From: Maricaulis sp947259345
Lineage (GTDB): Bacteria > Pseudomonadota > Alphaproteobacteria > Caulobacterales > Maricaulaceae
Direction: 5' to 3'
NCBI GenBank assembly: GCA_965217205.1
Contig: OZ244254.1
Coordinates: 744,001-808,000, forward strand
Length of the DNA stretch: 64,000 nucleotides
A model generated the notes under the pieces. That model did no database searches. It saw only the letters and a program-made list of their open reading frames with translations, and was not told where the DNA came from. Each line of letters starts with the position of its first letter. Position 1 is the stretch's first letter. Shown here piece by piece: positions 33,896 to 43,620 of this stretch. The position numbers and the translations under genes were made by a program.

Positions 33896-35265
33896 GCGGG
33901 GATAGCGGGCTGAAGGTCCTTGAGGAAGCGGTTGCGCCACCAGCTGATATCCTGCTCACAGACAATGTTGCGCAGCTTGCGCCAGCGTTCCTGGCGTTCC
34001 TCCAAGGACATGGTCAGCGCCTGGTGGATGGCGTCGGCGACCTTGTTGCGGTCGTGCGGGTTGACGATGAGCGCGTCTTTCATCTGCTCGGCAGCGCCGG
34101 CAAATTGCGACAGGACCAATACGCCCGGGTCCTCCTCGTCCTGGGCCATGATGAATTCCTTGGCGACCAGATTCATGCCATCTCGCAACGGCGTGACCAG
34201 TCCGACACGGGCGATGCGGAACAGGCCGGCCAATTCCTCGCGCGTGTAGGATCGGGCCAGATAGCGCAGCGGGATCCAGTCGAGATCGCCATGATCGCCA
34301 TTGATGCGTCCGGCAAGCTGATCAAGCTCCAGTCGCAATTCCTGATATTCCTCGACCTTGGAGCGTGAGGGCGGTGCGATCTGGGTGACCGAGACCTTGC
34401 CGTGCAGTTCGGGATGATCGTCGAAGAGCTGGCCGACTGCCTCGAAGCGTTGTGGCAGGCCTTTGGAGTAATCCATCCGGTCGACACCGATGACGAATTC
34501 GCGACCGCCCAGAAAGCGGCTGATACGTTCGGCGGCCCGGTCTGCTTCAGGGGAATGGGCGGCGTTGACGAACCCCTCCGGATCGATCCCGATCGGATAG
34601 GCGGCGATGCGGGTCGTGGTTTCGAAGACCGAAATGCGCCCATCCTCCAGTGCCTTGCCGCCGCAATCATCGACCAGATAGCGCTCGAAATTGGCCCGGT
34701 CGCGCTCCGACTGGAAGCCGATCACGCTATAGGCGCACAGGGCCCGGGCGATCCAGTGATGCTCGGGAATGGCGCGGAACATTTCCGGCGGCGGGAAGGG
34801 TATGTGCAGAAAGAAACCGGTCGGGCCCTCCCACCCGGCATGACGCAGGGCATCACCCATCAGCAGGAAATGATAGTCATGCACCCAGACCGTATCGGTC
34901 GGGGTCAGCCTGTCCGCGACGAGATTGGCGATGCGTTGATTGACGGCGGAGTAGACGGTGAAGGCCTCGCTGTCGAAACTGGCCAGGTCGAGCCGATAGT
35001 GGAAGACCGGCCAGATCACGCGATTGGCATAGTTGAGATAATAGGCCTGATGCTCGTCGTGGGTGAGGTCGGTGAGGACAAATTCCACGCCCTCATCGCG
35101 GAAGACGTTGGTGCCGCGTGGCAGCTCATCGACCAGCTCTCCGCTCCAGCCGAACCAGCTACCGCCAGTGGCTTTGAGGGATTCCCAGACGGCAACCGCC
35201 AGCCCGCCGGCGCGGGCTTTGGGGTCGGCGGCTGTGCGGTTCGAGATCGCGATCAGTCGGCCCAT
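33892..35265 (-). CDS. otsA: Trehalose-6-phosphate synthase
   Basis: A 457-residue GT20 glycosyltransferase joining UDP-glucose and glucose 6-phosphate. Seen: RLIAISNRTA at the N-terminus, WSGELVDELP, VWVHDYHFLLMGDALR, FFLHIPFPPPEMFR, GVDRMDYSKGLPQRFEA and the C-terminal LVTPLRDGMNLVAKEF with DPGVLVLSQFAGAAE. ATG 35265 is preferred because AAGGAG is then five bases away; ATG 35268 directly upstream is in phase. First gene of the operon, giving the stress protectant trehalose. Confidence 0.96.
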   Translation of the reverse strand: MGRLIAISNRTAADPKARAGGLAVAVWESLKATGGSWFGWSGELVDELPRGTNVFRDEGVEFVLTDLTHDEHQAYYLNYANRVIWPVFHYRLDLASFDSEAFTVYSAVNQRIANLVADRLTPTDTVWVHDYHFLLMGDALRHAGWEGPTGFFLHIPFPPPEMFRAIPEHHWIARALCAYSVIGFQSERDRANFERYLVDDCGGKALEDGRISVFETTTRIAAYPIGIDPEGFVNAAHSPEADRAAERISRFLGGREFVIGVDRMDYSKGLPQRFEAVGQLFDDHPELHGKVSVTQIAPPSRSKVEEYQELRLELDQLAGRINGDHGDLDWIPLRYLARSYTREELAGLFRIARVGLVTPLRDGMNLVAKEFIMAQDEEDPGVLVLSQFAGAAEQMKDALIVNPHDRNKVADAIHQALTMSLEERQERWRKLRNIVCEQDISWWRNRFLKDLQPAIPA

Positions 35266-35408
35266 CATCACTCCTTGCGCCGGGAACAGGGTTCCATGGC
35301 GCTCGAGGACGGGGCAAGGCGAGGACCCGCATCAGGGCGGGGCAGACTGAAATTGCCAGTTTGGCGAGCCGGATTGCCTCAAATCGGTCAATCAGGCGCC
35401 CGGCATGT

Positions 35409-35747
35409 TTACGCTGAGGCGGTGCCGCCGACGCCCTTTTCCTTGAAATAGGCCTGCAGCTCGCCGCTCTCGAACATTTCCTTGATGATGTCGCAACCGC
35501 CGACGAATTCGCCCTTCACATAAAGCTGGGGAATGGTCGGCCAGTTCGAGAAATCCTTGATGCCCTGACGGATACCGTCATCCTCGAGCACGTTGACGCT
35601 TTCGAACTCGACCTGGAGATGATCGAGCACGCGCGCGACAACCGAGGAGAAGCCACATTGCGGGAAGACCGGTGTGCCCTTCATGAAAAGCACGACGTCA
35701 TTGGTGTCGATGGTCGACTTGATGCTGTCCTGGGCGGTCATGGACAT
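35409..35747 (-). CDS. grxD: Monothiol glutaredoxin (Grx4/GrxD type)
   Basis: A 112-residue monothiol glutaredoxin with the CGFS active site in FPQCGFSSVVARVL, the glutathione-binding WPTIPQLYVKGEFVGGCDI and a lysine before the site (FMKGTP). These proteins bind a glutathione-ligated 2Fe-2S cluster and work with BolA in Fe-S delivery and iron sensing. GAGGAG precedes ATG 35747; ATG 35741 is an in-phase alternative. Last gene of the bolA-AKR-grxD group. Confidence 0.95.
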   Translation of the reverse strand: MSMTAQDSIKSTIDTNDVVLFMKGTPVFPQCGFSSVVARVLDHLQVEFESVNVLEDDGIRQGIKDFSNWPTIPQLYVKGEFVGGCDIIKEMFESGELQAYFKEKGVGGTASA

Positions 35748-35780
35748 GGTGGAACTCCTCGGATTGATCCTCGCCGATAG

Positions 35781-36608
35781 CTAAGGTGTCGGCTCGTCTG
35801 CTTCAAGAGTGGCGACCAGTGCCGCATTGGCGGCGAGATGAGCAGGACGCGTGGTCAGGCAGACCGCGCTGTCGCAGTAGGGTCTCGACAGCGCCCAGCG
35901 CAGTGCCTCGCTAGCCGGCGGTCCGGCCCGGGCGGGCGGGTCCTGATTGAAGCGGCGCTCGATCTGGCGCGCCAGATACCATAAATCGCCCCGCGAGACG
36001 GGCGGTCCGGCGTTGCGTGCCGCGCCGGCCATGGTCTCGATTCCGATCACGGACAGGCCCGCGCGACGGGCATTCTCAAGGCGCTCAATCTCTTGCGGCT
36101 CAAGGTGCTGGTTGACCGGGGCCATCAAGGCATCGAACACCCCGAGCGCGATCGCTCGGTCGAGTTCGGCCCCGCGACCACACACACCCAGATGCCGGAT
36201 CATGCCGCGCTCGCGGAACGCATCCAGCCGCCGCAGCAGCTTGTCCGTCATCTCTTCTGCAGAGGGGCCGTGCAGAAGGAGCAAATCGACATGATCGCGC
36301 TGCAGGCGTTTCAGGGAGTCACGCAGGGACATTTCTACCGCGCCGGCGGAGAAGTCCCGATAGCCGCCGGGATGGATTCCCGCCTTGGTCGCCACGAATG
36401 CTGATCGGCGCGGCAGACGCTTGAGCGCGGTCCCCAGTCGGCGTTCGGCCTCGCCCTTGCCATAGGCCGGTCCGGTATCAAAGAAGGTAACGCCGTGATC
36501 CACCGCCTGGTGGATCAGGCGCGTGGTTGCCCCGCGCCCCGCGCCCAGTCCTGCGTGCGGACCGCTTACTCCGAAGCCCAGTCGCGAGAAGGTGTCGGTC
36601 TCGATCAT
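35781..36608 (-). CDS. Aldo/keto reductase
   Basis: A 275-residue NADPH-dependent aldo/keto reductase. Active-site pattern: FFDTGPAYGKGEAERRLG (Asp, Tyr), AFVATKAG (Lys), LLLLHGPS (His), and GVFDALMAPVNQHL later in the barrel, with the C-terminal NADP loop shortened. The start overlaps the bolA stop (ATGA) and the gene ends 33 bases before grxD, so it is between two Fe-S related genes. Substrate unknown. Confidence 0.85.
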   Translation of the reverse strand: MIETDTFSRLGFGVSGPHAGLGAGRGATTRLIHQAVDHGVTFFDTGPAYGKGEAERRLGTALKRLPRRSAFVATKAGIHPGGYRDFSAGAVEMSLRDSLKRLQRDHVDLLLLHGPSAEEMTDKLLRRLDAFRERGMIRHLGVCGRGAELDRAIALGVFDALMAPVNQHLEPQEIERLENARRAGLSVIGIETMAGAARNAGPPVSRGDLWYLARQIERRFNQDPPARAGPPASEALRWALSRPYCDSAVCLTTRPAHLAANAALVATLEADEPTP

Positions 36609-36841
36609 CAGCCGGGCGTTCGCGTTTCGAGTGCGAGGGCGTGCAGCTCCCCGCCCATTTTCTCGCCCAGAGCGGCATAAACCATCTGATGCTGGGCCAC
36701 CCGCAATTTCCCGCGGAAGCTCTCCGCTGTGACGACGGCCTTCCAGTGATCATTGTCACCGGCCAGATCGGTCATCTCGACGTTGGCGTCCGGGATACCG
36801 GCCTTGATCAGAGCGATAATGTCGTCAGCGGGCATGGGCAT
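36608..36841 (-). CDS. bolA: BolA family protein
   Basis: A 77-residue BolA/YrbA-type protein: DDIIALIKAGIPDANVEMTD, HWKAVVTAESFRGK with the conserved His, and the C-terminal AQHQMVYAALGEKMGGELHAL helix. It forms 2Fe-2S heterocomplexes with monothiol glutaredoxins; grxD is two genes downstream. ATG 36841 has GAGGA eight bases upstream; the frame upstream to 36913 is not conserved. Confidence 0.92.
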   Translation of the reverse strand: MPMPADDIIALIKAGIPDANVEMTDLAGDNDHWKAVVTAESFRGKLRVAQHQMVYAALGEKMGGELHALALETRTPG

Positions 36842-37015
36842 GGTAATTCCTCGTCGCATTCCTGGGTCGCATTTCTGGCGCAACGCCGCGAAGAGACCGA
36901 GTCCGGTCGCCACACGCGAGCGTGACCTGATGTGTCGGGCTGTGCACTATCCTGATGGCTTCGGACAGCCCATATCAGCGCCAAGCTAGTCGTGACCGCT
37001 GCAAGGGAAAAGACC

Positions 37016-37519
37016 ATGATCGCCTCGAGGACTGCCAAAACACGCTTTCGATCGCGGGTCGGCCTTGTCGGGCTGGTCTTGGCTCTGCTGGGGACGGCGG
37101 GCACCGCTCTTGCCGGCGAGCCATATCTCGACCGGGACGGGCGACCGGTCGGTGGCTATGACGTGGTGAGCTATCACATCAATGACAGGCCCCTCGAGGG
37201 GCTCGAAACGATCACCGCGACTTATAATGATGCCACCTGGTATTTCGCCACCGAGGCCAATCGCGATCTCTTTCTGGCGGACCCGGAGCGCTATGCGCCC
37301 GCCTATGACGGACATTGCGCCTATGCGCTGGCCGATGACCGCAAGGTGCGTTCCGATCCGCTCGCCTACCGGATCGTCGATGGTGTCCTCTACATGAATT
37401 TCTCGCCCTCCATCCAGGAACGCTGGGAGCGCGATATACCCGGCTATCTGGAACAATCCGAGGCCAATTGGCCGGACCATGAGGACGAGCCTGCTGCACG
37501 TCCCAGCCGCTGGTTCTGA
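37016..37519 (+). CDS. Exported YHS-domain protein
   Basis: A 167-residue protein with a signal peptide (RVGLVGLVLALLGTAGTALA) and a YHS domain: LDRDGRPVGGYDVVSYHIND, ATWYFATEANRDLFLADPERYAPAYDGHCAYA. YHS domains are small metal-binding modules found with metal ATPases and oxygenases; this exported single-domain form has no known activity. ATG 37016 has AAGGGAAA eight bases before it. Divergent from bolA. Confidence 0.88.
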   Translation: MIASRTAKTRFRSRVGLVGLVLALLGTAGTALAGEPYLDRDGRPVGGYDVVSYHINDRPLEGLETITATYNDATWYFATEANRDLFLADPERYAPAYDGHCAYALADDRKVRSDPLAYRIVDGVLYMNFSPSIQERWERDIPGYLEQSEANWPDHEDEPAARPSRWF

Positions 37520-37597
37520 TTGTTACGGAAAATTTGGTGGGGCCGGCCCGCCCCGCATGTCAAACTTCCTGCGGATGATACATTCGAGGGGGCTTCC

Positions 37598-38575
37598 ATG
37601 CGCGCCATTCTGGCTTCAACCGCAATTTCACTGGCTGTTCTGACGACGGGGTGCGTCGCAATCCAGCCCGACTCGATGGCGTCGGACGTTGCCGAACAGG
37701 CAGTCTGGGCGCTGGATCGCAGCCAGTTGCTCACCGATCTGCAAGTCCTTGCCGCTGACGACATGGAGGGGCGGGCGGTCGCAACTGACGGCAATGCACG
37801 CGCCCGCGACTATATCATCGGGCGTCTCGAGGCGATGGGCGCAGAGCCGGTCGATGGCGATTATGAGCACGCGTTCAGCTTCACATCGCGCCGGACCGGC
37901 GAAAAGGTGGACGGGATCAATATCCTCGCCCGGATCGACGGCAGCAGCGATAGCGACCGCACCATGGTGGTCACGGCTCATTATGACCATGTCGGGATGC
38001 GCGACGGGCAGATCTGGAATGGCGCCGACGACAATGCGTCCGGTGTGGCCTCGGTGCTTGCGGTCACTGAAATGTTCCTTGCCGAACCGCCCGAGCACGA
38101 TGTGATCATCGCCCTGGTCGATGCCGAGGAGAACGGTCTTCAGGGGGCGCGGGCCTTCGTCGAGAATCCGCCCATCCCGGCCGAGAACATTACCTTCAAT
38201 CTGAATATGGACATGGTTGCCATGTCGACGGACCGCATCCTCTGGGCGGTCGGGACCTATCACTATCCCTACCTCACGCCGATCGTCGAGGAGGTGGCGG
38301 AGCGGGCCAGCGTTGCCATGCCGATGGGCTATGACGAGCCGACCGAGGTGCCGGGCGGGGACTGGACCAATCTCACCGATAGTGGCGCCTTCCACGCCGC
38401 CGGCATTCCCTTCATCTATCTGGGTGTCGACTTCCATCCGCATTATCACCAGCCGACCGACACCTATGAAAACATGACGCTGGACTTCTTTCAGGATGCC
38501 AGCGAAGCGGTCGCCGATTTCGCGCGGGTCTCGGATGAAAATCTCGATCTGATTGGCGAGGCGTCCGGGCGCTGA
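37598..38575 (+). CDS. M28 family metallopeptidase, lipoprotein
   Basis: A 325-residue zinc aminopeptidase of family M28. The signal ends with a lipobox-like TTGC (lipid Cys near residue 18). Zinc-site motifs: TAHYDHVG (His, Asp), GADDNASGVASVL (bridging Asp), VDAEENGLQGAR (catalytic and metal Glu), NMDMVAM, and HPHYHQPTDT (final His). Likely degrades peptides in the periplasm or at the outer membrane. Ends before a clear terminator. A larger M28 protein lies at 52292-53983. Confidence 0.9.
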   Translation: MRAILASTAISLAVLTTGCVAIQPDSMASDVAEQAVWALDRSQLLTDLQVLAADDMEGRAVATDGNARARDYIIGRLEAMGAEPVDGDYEHAFSFTSRRTGEKVDGINILARIDGSSDSDRTMVVTAHYDHVGMRDGQIWNGADDNASGVASVLAVTEMFLAEPPEHDVIIALVDAEENGLQGARAFVENPPIPAENITFNLNMDMVAMSTDRILWAVGTYHYPYLTPIVEEVAERASVAMPMGYDEPTEVPGGDWTNLTDSGAFHAAGIPFIYLGVDFHPHYHQPTDTYENMTLDFFQDASEAVADFARVSDENLDLIGEASGR

Positions 38576-38601
38576 TTTCGCTCATGAATTGACGATGTCA
38601 G

Positions 38602-38630
38602 AAGGCCTGGCGCTCGCGTCGGGCCTTTTT
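38602..38630 (+). terminator. Terminator of the M28 gene
   Basis: AAGGCC (38602-38607) pairs with GGCCTT (38622-38627), further stem pairing in CGCTCGCG between, and TTTTT at 38626-38630. Confidence 0.7.
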
Positions 38631-38663
38631 GCTGTGCACGTCGGCCTGGTACTTAAACGCCCC

Positions 38664-38696
38664 ACATTGACACCTTAGGGTATCAATGTGTATATC
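38664..38696 (+). promoter_or_regulatory. Operator-promoter of the second membrane/Xre module
   Basis: A 26-base palindrome at 38664-38689 (ACATTGA...TCAATGT arms, 11 of 13 positions pairing) covers a -35 TTGACA (38667-38672). A -10 TATATC (38691-38696) follows after 18 bases. GGGTATC occurs inside the palindrome and again at 38699-38705. Binding there would block RNA polymerase; the Xre gene two positions downstream is the likely repressor. Confidence 0.65.
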
Positions 38697-38726
38697 AAGG
38701 GTATCGTAACTCTTCCGGAGATCTTC

Positions 38727-39194
38727 ATGTCATTCCTTTCCCCCCGCAATCGCGCCGAGGCGAGTGATCGTCTTGCCGGCATGACAGGCTGGGCGGCGGC
38801 ACTGGCCGCCTCGATCTATGCGCTCAAGGTGATGGAAGCCTATGCCGGCGAGACTTTGGCCGGCTATCTCGACAGAGCGCAATTGGTGGGTGGATTGATG
38901 ATCCTGGTGGTCTTCCTGCCCGCCTTCTTCATCATCAAGCGGCGCTTTGGCGGTCCGCCCATCAATCCCTGGAAGGAGGACGGTTTCATGAGCCTCGCCA
39001 TCCAGCGCGCCGGACTGACCGGTTTTGCGACGACCTTCATCGTGTTGACCGTGTTGACGACCCTGGATCGATTGGTGCTCAGCCGGATGGCTGCGGAAGT
39101 CCTGCTCGATCTTGTGATCACGATCGCGCTGGCGAGTTTCGCCTTCTCCTTCTTCATTTTCAGCCGTGACAGTGACGCAGGAGAGGCGGTGTGA
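38727..39194 (+). CDS. Four-helix membrane protein of the second Xre module
   Basis: A 155-residue membrane protein with four likely helices (about 20-36, 52-70, 95-113 and 122-145), a basic loop KRRFGGPPINPWKEDG after helix 2 and LTTLDRLVLSRMAAE between helices 3 and 4. ATG 38727 has GGAG six bases upstream. It overlaps the Xre gene as GTGA, the same design as 1252-1841, although the two membrane proteins share little sequence. Function unknown; sensing or sequestering the regulator at the membrane is an inference. Confidence 0.75.
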   Translation: MSFLSPRNRAEASDRLAGMTGWAAALAASIYALKVMEAYAGETLAGYLDRAQLVGGLMILVVFLPAFFIIKRRFGGPPINPWKEDGFMSLAIQRAGLTGFATTFIVLTVLTTLDRLVLSRMAAEVLLDLVITIALASFAFSFFIFSRDSDAGEAV

Positions 39195-39400
39195 GCGCGC
39201 CTCTCACCAATCGCCTGCGCGTCCTGAGAGCCGAGACCGGGATGAGCCAGTCCGATCTGGCCGAGGCGATCAAAGTCTCACGCAAGACGATCAGCACGAT
39301 CGAAGTCGGGCGTTTCGTGCCCTCCACAGTCATCGCCCTTCGCCTGGCGCGGCATTTTGATGTTCCCGTCGAGCGCGTGTTCGCGCTGGCCGAGGATTGA
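39191..39400 (+). CDS. Small Xre/Cro-type regulator, second module
   Basis: A 69-residue helix-turn-helix protein: LTNRLRVLRAETGMSQSDLA, recognition segment VSRKTISTIEVGRFVPS, then IALRLARHFDVPVERVF. The GTG start overlaps the membrane gene stop. Clearly a paralogue of the regulator at 1638-1841. There is no ligand or dimer domain beyond the short C-terminal helix. Likely binds the palindrome at 38664-38689. Confidence 0.87.
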   Translation: MSAPLTNRLRVLRAETGMSQSDLAEAIKVSRKTISTIEVGRFVPSTVIALRLARHFDVPVERVFALAED

Positions 39401-39417
39401 TCGGCAATACGGGACAC

Positions 39418-39449
39418 AAAAAAGCCGCCGCGATCTCGCGGCGGCTTTG
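39418..39449 (-). terminator. Shared terminator of purL and the Xre module
   Basis: GCCGCCGCGA (39425-39434) and TCGCGGCGGC (39437-39446) form a perfect ten-base stem flanked by seven A residues on the left, so it ends purL on the minus strand; the right flank (TTT) may serve the plus strand too. Confidence 0.9.
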
Positions 39450-39474
39450 ATGTTTGGACCGGGCGCTGCTTGCG

Positions 39475-41700
<2,226 letters not shown>

Positions 41701-41702
41701 GA

Positions 41703-42320
41703 TTAGTCAGCCACCACAATTCGGACCTGCGCCCCTTCGGAGAGGTCCTTGGTTTGTTCGTAGATCTGCGCCGCCGCGCCGAAACCATCGGCAATGGGCA
41801 CAGCCTTTAGATTAGACGTTTCGAACTGCCCGCCGAGAATGAATGGGCGAACCGGAAATAGACGTGTTCCAACAGGCAGCTTGCCGTGTTCAGCTTGCCA
41901 CATTTCCACCGACGGCCAGCCAGAGTAACGGCGGAAGTCACCCAAGACAGCATCAGACCATTCTTCCGCAGAGTTGCCCATCCACTCGACCGCTCCGGTG
42001 CTGTAGTCGAGGTGACCAAAACATCCCTGGCGGATGATGAAGGGCATGCCAAAGGCGTCGAATGCAAAAACTGTTGCGCTTTGGGCTTCCTCAAATTTGC
42101 TTAGCGAAGTCGCTATCTTCTTGGATGAGTTCAAACTTGGCGCCATATTTGGGTCGAACGGCAAGACGTAGAGTGCTGAGTAGTCGGCGTAGAAGCCGTT
42201 ACGAAGACTAAGCAAGGGTTTCAGGGACTCATACGACTGAGGCAGCTCGCCAATCTCGGACAATGGGCGGCCTATGGCAGCGCTAGAACGCTCCAAAAGC
42301 TGAGCCAAAGCCGCTGCCAT
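41703..42320 (-). CDS. SMI1/KNR4 (SUKH)-like protein inserted in the pur operon
   Basis: A 205-residue soluble protein. The segment LPQSYESLKPLLSLRNGFYA followed by YSALYVLPFD, and later FAFDAFGMPFIIRQGCFGHL and GAVEWMGNSAEEW, resemble SMI1/KNR4-type immunity proteins of polymorphic toxin systems; the assignment is tentative. Its base composition is visibly lower in GC than the flanking purQ and purL, suggesting transfer. It sits 4 bases after the purQ stop and 2 bases before the purL start, so it must share their mRNA. No toxin gene is nearby. A direct purine role cannot be excluded. Confidence 0.55.
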   Translation of the reverse strand: MAAALAQLLERSSAAIGRPLSEIGELPQSYESLKPLLSLRNGFYADYSALYVLPFDPNMAPSLNSSKKIATSLSKFEEAQSATVFAFDAFGMPFIIRQGCFGHLDYSTGAVEWMGNSAEEWSDAVLGDFRRYSGWPSVEMWQAEHGKLPVGTRLFPVRPFILGGQFETSNLKAVPIADGFGAAAQIYEQTKDLSEGAQVRIVVAD

Positions 42321-42324
42321 CAGA

Positions 42325-42987
42325 TCAAGCGCTCCCCAGCAGGCTCTCAAACAGGGCCAGGCCATCCGTACCGCCATGGCCCATGTCCACGGCGCGTTCC
42401 GGGTGGGGCATCATGCCCATCACATTGCCCTGTTCATTGGTGATGCCGGCGATGTCGCGGGCCGACCCGTTGGGGTTCCTGCCATAGCGGAAGACGACCT
42501 GGCCTTCGCCCTCGATACGGTCGAGCGTGTCGGGGTCGGCGAAATAATTGCCGTCATGATGGGCAATCGGCACCAGAAGCTGGGCCCCGGCCTCATAGCG
42601 CGAGGTGAATTGCGTATTGGCGTTCTCGACGGTGAGCGGGGCTTTCTCGCAGACGAATTTCAGCCCGGCATTGCGCATCAGCGCGCCCGGCAGAAGGCCG
42701 CTCTCGGTGAGGATCTGGAAGCCGTTGCACACGCCCAGGACCGGCGCACCGGTCGCGGCATGGGCGACGATCGCCGGCATGATCGCCGAGCGCGAGGCCA
42801 TCGAGCCACAGCGCAGATAATCGCCATAGGAAAACCCGCCGGGCACCATGACAAATTCGGTGCCTTCGGGCAGGTCGCTGTCCTGGTGCCAGACCATGGC
42901 CGGCTTGTGGCCCGTGACTTTCTCGATCGCGTCGTGGGCATCACGATCACAATTCGAGCCCGGGAAGACGATGACGGCGGATTTCAT
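42325..42987 (-). CDS. purQ: FGAM synthase, glutaminase subunit
   Basis: A 220-residue class I glutamine amidotransferase giving ammonia to PurL. It starts SAVIVFPGSNCDRDAHDAI, has the oxyanion segment GGFSYGDYLRCG, the nucleophile in VLGVCNGFQILTE (Cys near 86) and the His/Glu pair in MMPHPERAVD. Separated from purS by 15 bases and from the inserted gene by four. Confidence 0.97.
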   Translation of the reverse strand: MKSAVIVFPGSNCDRDAHDAIEKVTGHKPAMVWHQDSDLPEGTEFVMVPGGFSYGDYLRCGSMASRSAIMPAIVAHAATGAPVLGVCNGFQILTESGLLPGALMRNAGLKFVCEKAPLTVENANTQFTSRYEAGAQLLVPIAHHDGNYFADPDTLDRIEGEGQVVFRYGRNPNGSARDIAGITNEQGNVMGMMPHPERAVDMGHGGTDGLALFESLLGSA

Positions 42988-43002
42988 GAGTGCGGCCTCT
43001 CC

Positions 43003-43242
43003 CTACGCCAGCTCGATCGAGTAGCTCTCGATCACCGGGTTGGAGAGGAGTTTGGCGCACATCTCGTCGACGCGCTTGCGGGCGGCCTCGACATCATCGC
43101 CGGTCAGATCGAGCTCGATCAGCTTGCCCTGACGGGCGGCGGTGACTTCGTCATAACCCATATTGTGCAGGGCGCCGGCGACGGCGGCTCCCTGGGGATC
43201 CAGGACGCCGGGTTTCAGATAGACGTGGATTTTCGCTTTCAC
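43003..43242 (-). CDS. purS: FGAM synthase subunit PurS
   Basis: A 79-residue PurS that bridges PurL and PurQ: KAKIHVYLKPGVLDPQGAAV, ALHNMGYDEVTAARQGK, MCAKLLSNPVIESYSIEL. The GTG at 43242 is chosen because conservation starts there; the in-frame upstream extension to 43296 has no family match and the Shine-Dalgarno is weak either way. The 378-base space upstream to purC holds repeat copy C and otherwise no gene I can see. Confidence 0.93.
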   Translation of the reverse strand: MKAKIHVYLKPGVLDPQGAAVAGALHNMGYDEVTAARQGKLIELDLTGDDVEAARKRVDEMCAKLLSNPVIESYSIELA

Positions 43243-43411
43243 GGGCTCGACTCGCTTGTGCTGGTCACGACATTTCGCCCCTGCATAAAGCGACATCGCC
43301 GCAGGCGCAATTCATCGGGCGCGCGGATTCAGCAGGGCAGGGAGGCATGATGTGATTTCGGACTTCGTCCTGCCCTCATCCGTCAGGAATTCGAGCACGC
43401 TCGGAACACGG

Positions 43412-43540
43412 CATTGTTGTCTTGTCAGCCAGCGGGTCTCAGCCGGTTTTCGAGGTCAAGGGCGCTGGAGGCGCCGCTCCGCGGTTTCACCCTTGAGCTC
43501 GAAAACCGGCTGAGGCTTAGTCCCGGCAAGACATCAATTG
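43412..43540 (+). repeat. Covarying hairpin element, copy C
   Basis: Boxes CTTGTCAGCCAGCGGG (43421-43436) and TCCCGGCAAG (43521-43530). Main stem 43437-43462 with 43488-43515; loop hairpin GGCGC-TGGAG-GCGCC (43461-43475). Outer CATTG and CAATTG pair. Lies between purC and purS, which are read on the minus strand through the element. Confidence 0.8.
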
Positions 43541-43620
43541 ATGATTGGGGCAAAGCCCGTTTTCCGAACCCAGTTACTGCACAGGTCCTTCCCCATCAAG
43601 GGCGAGGACCTGGTGCGAGC

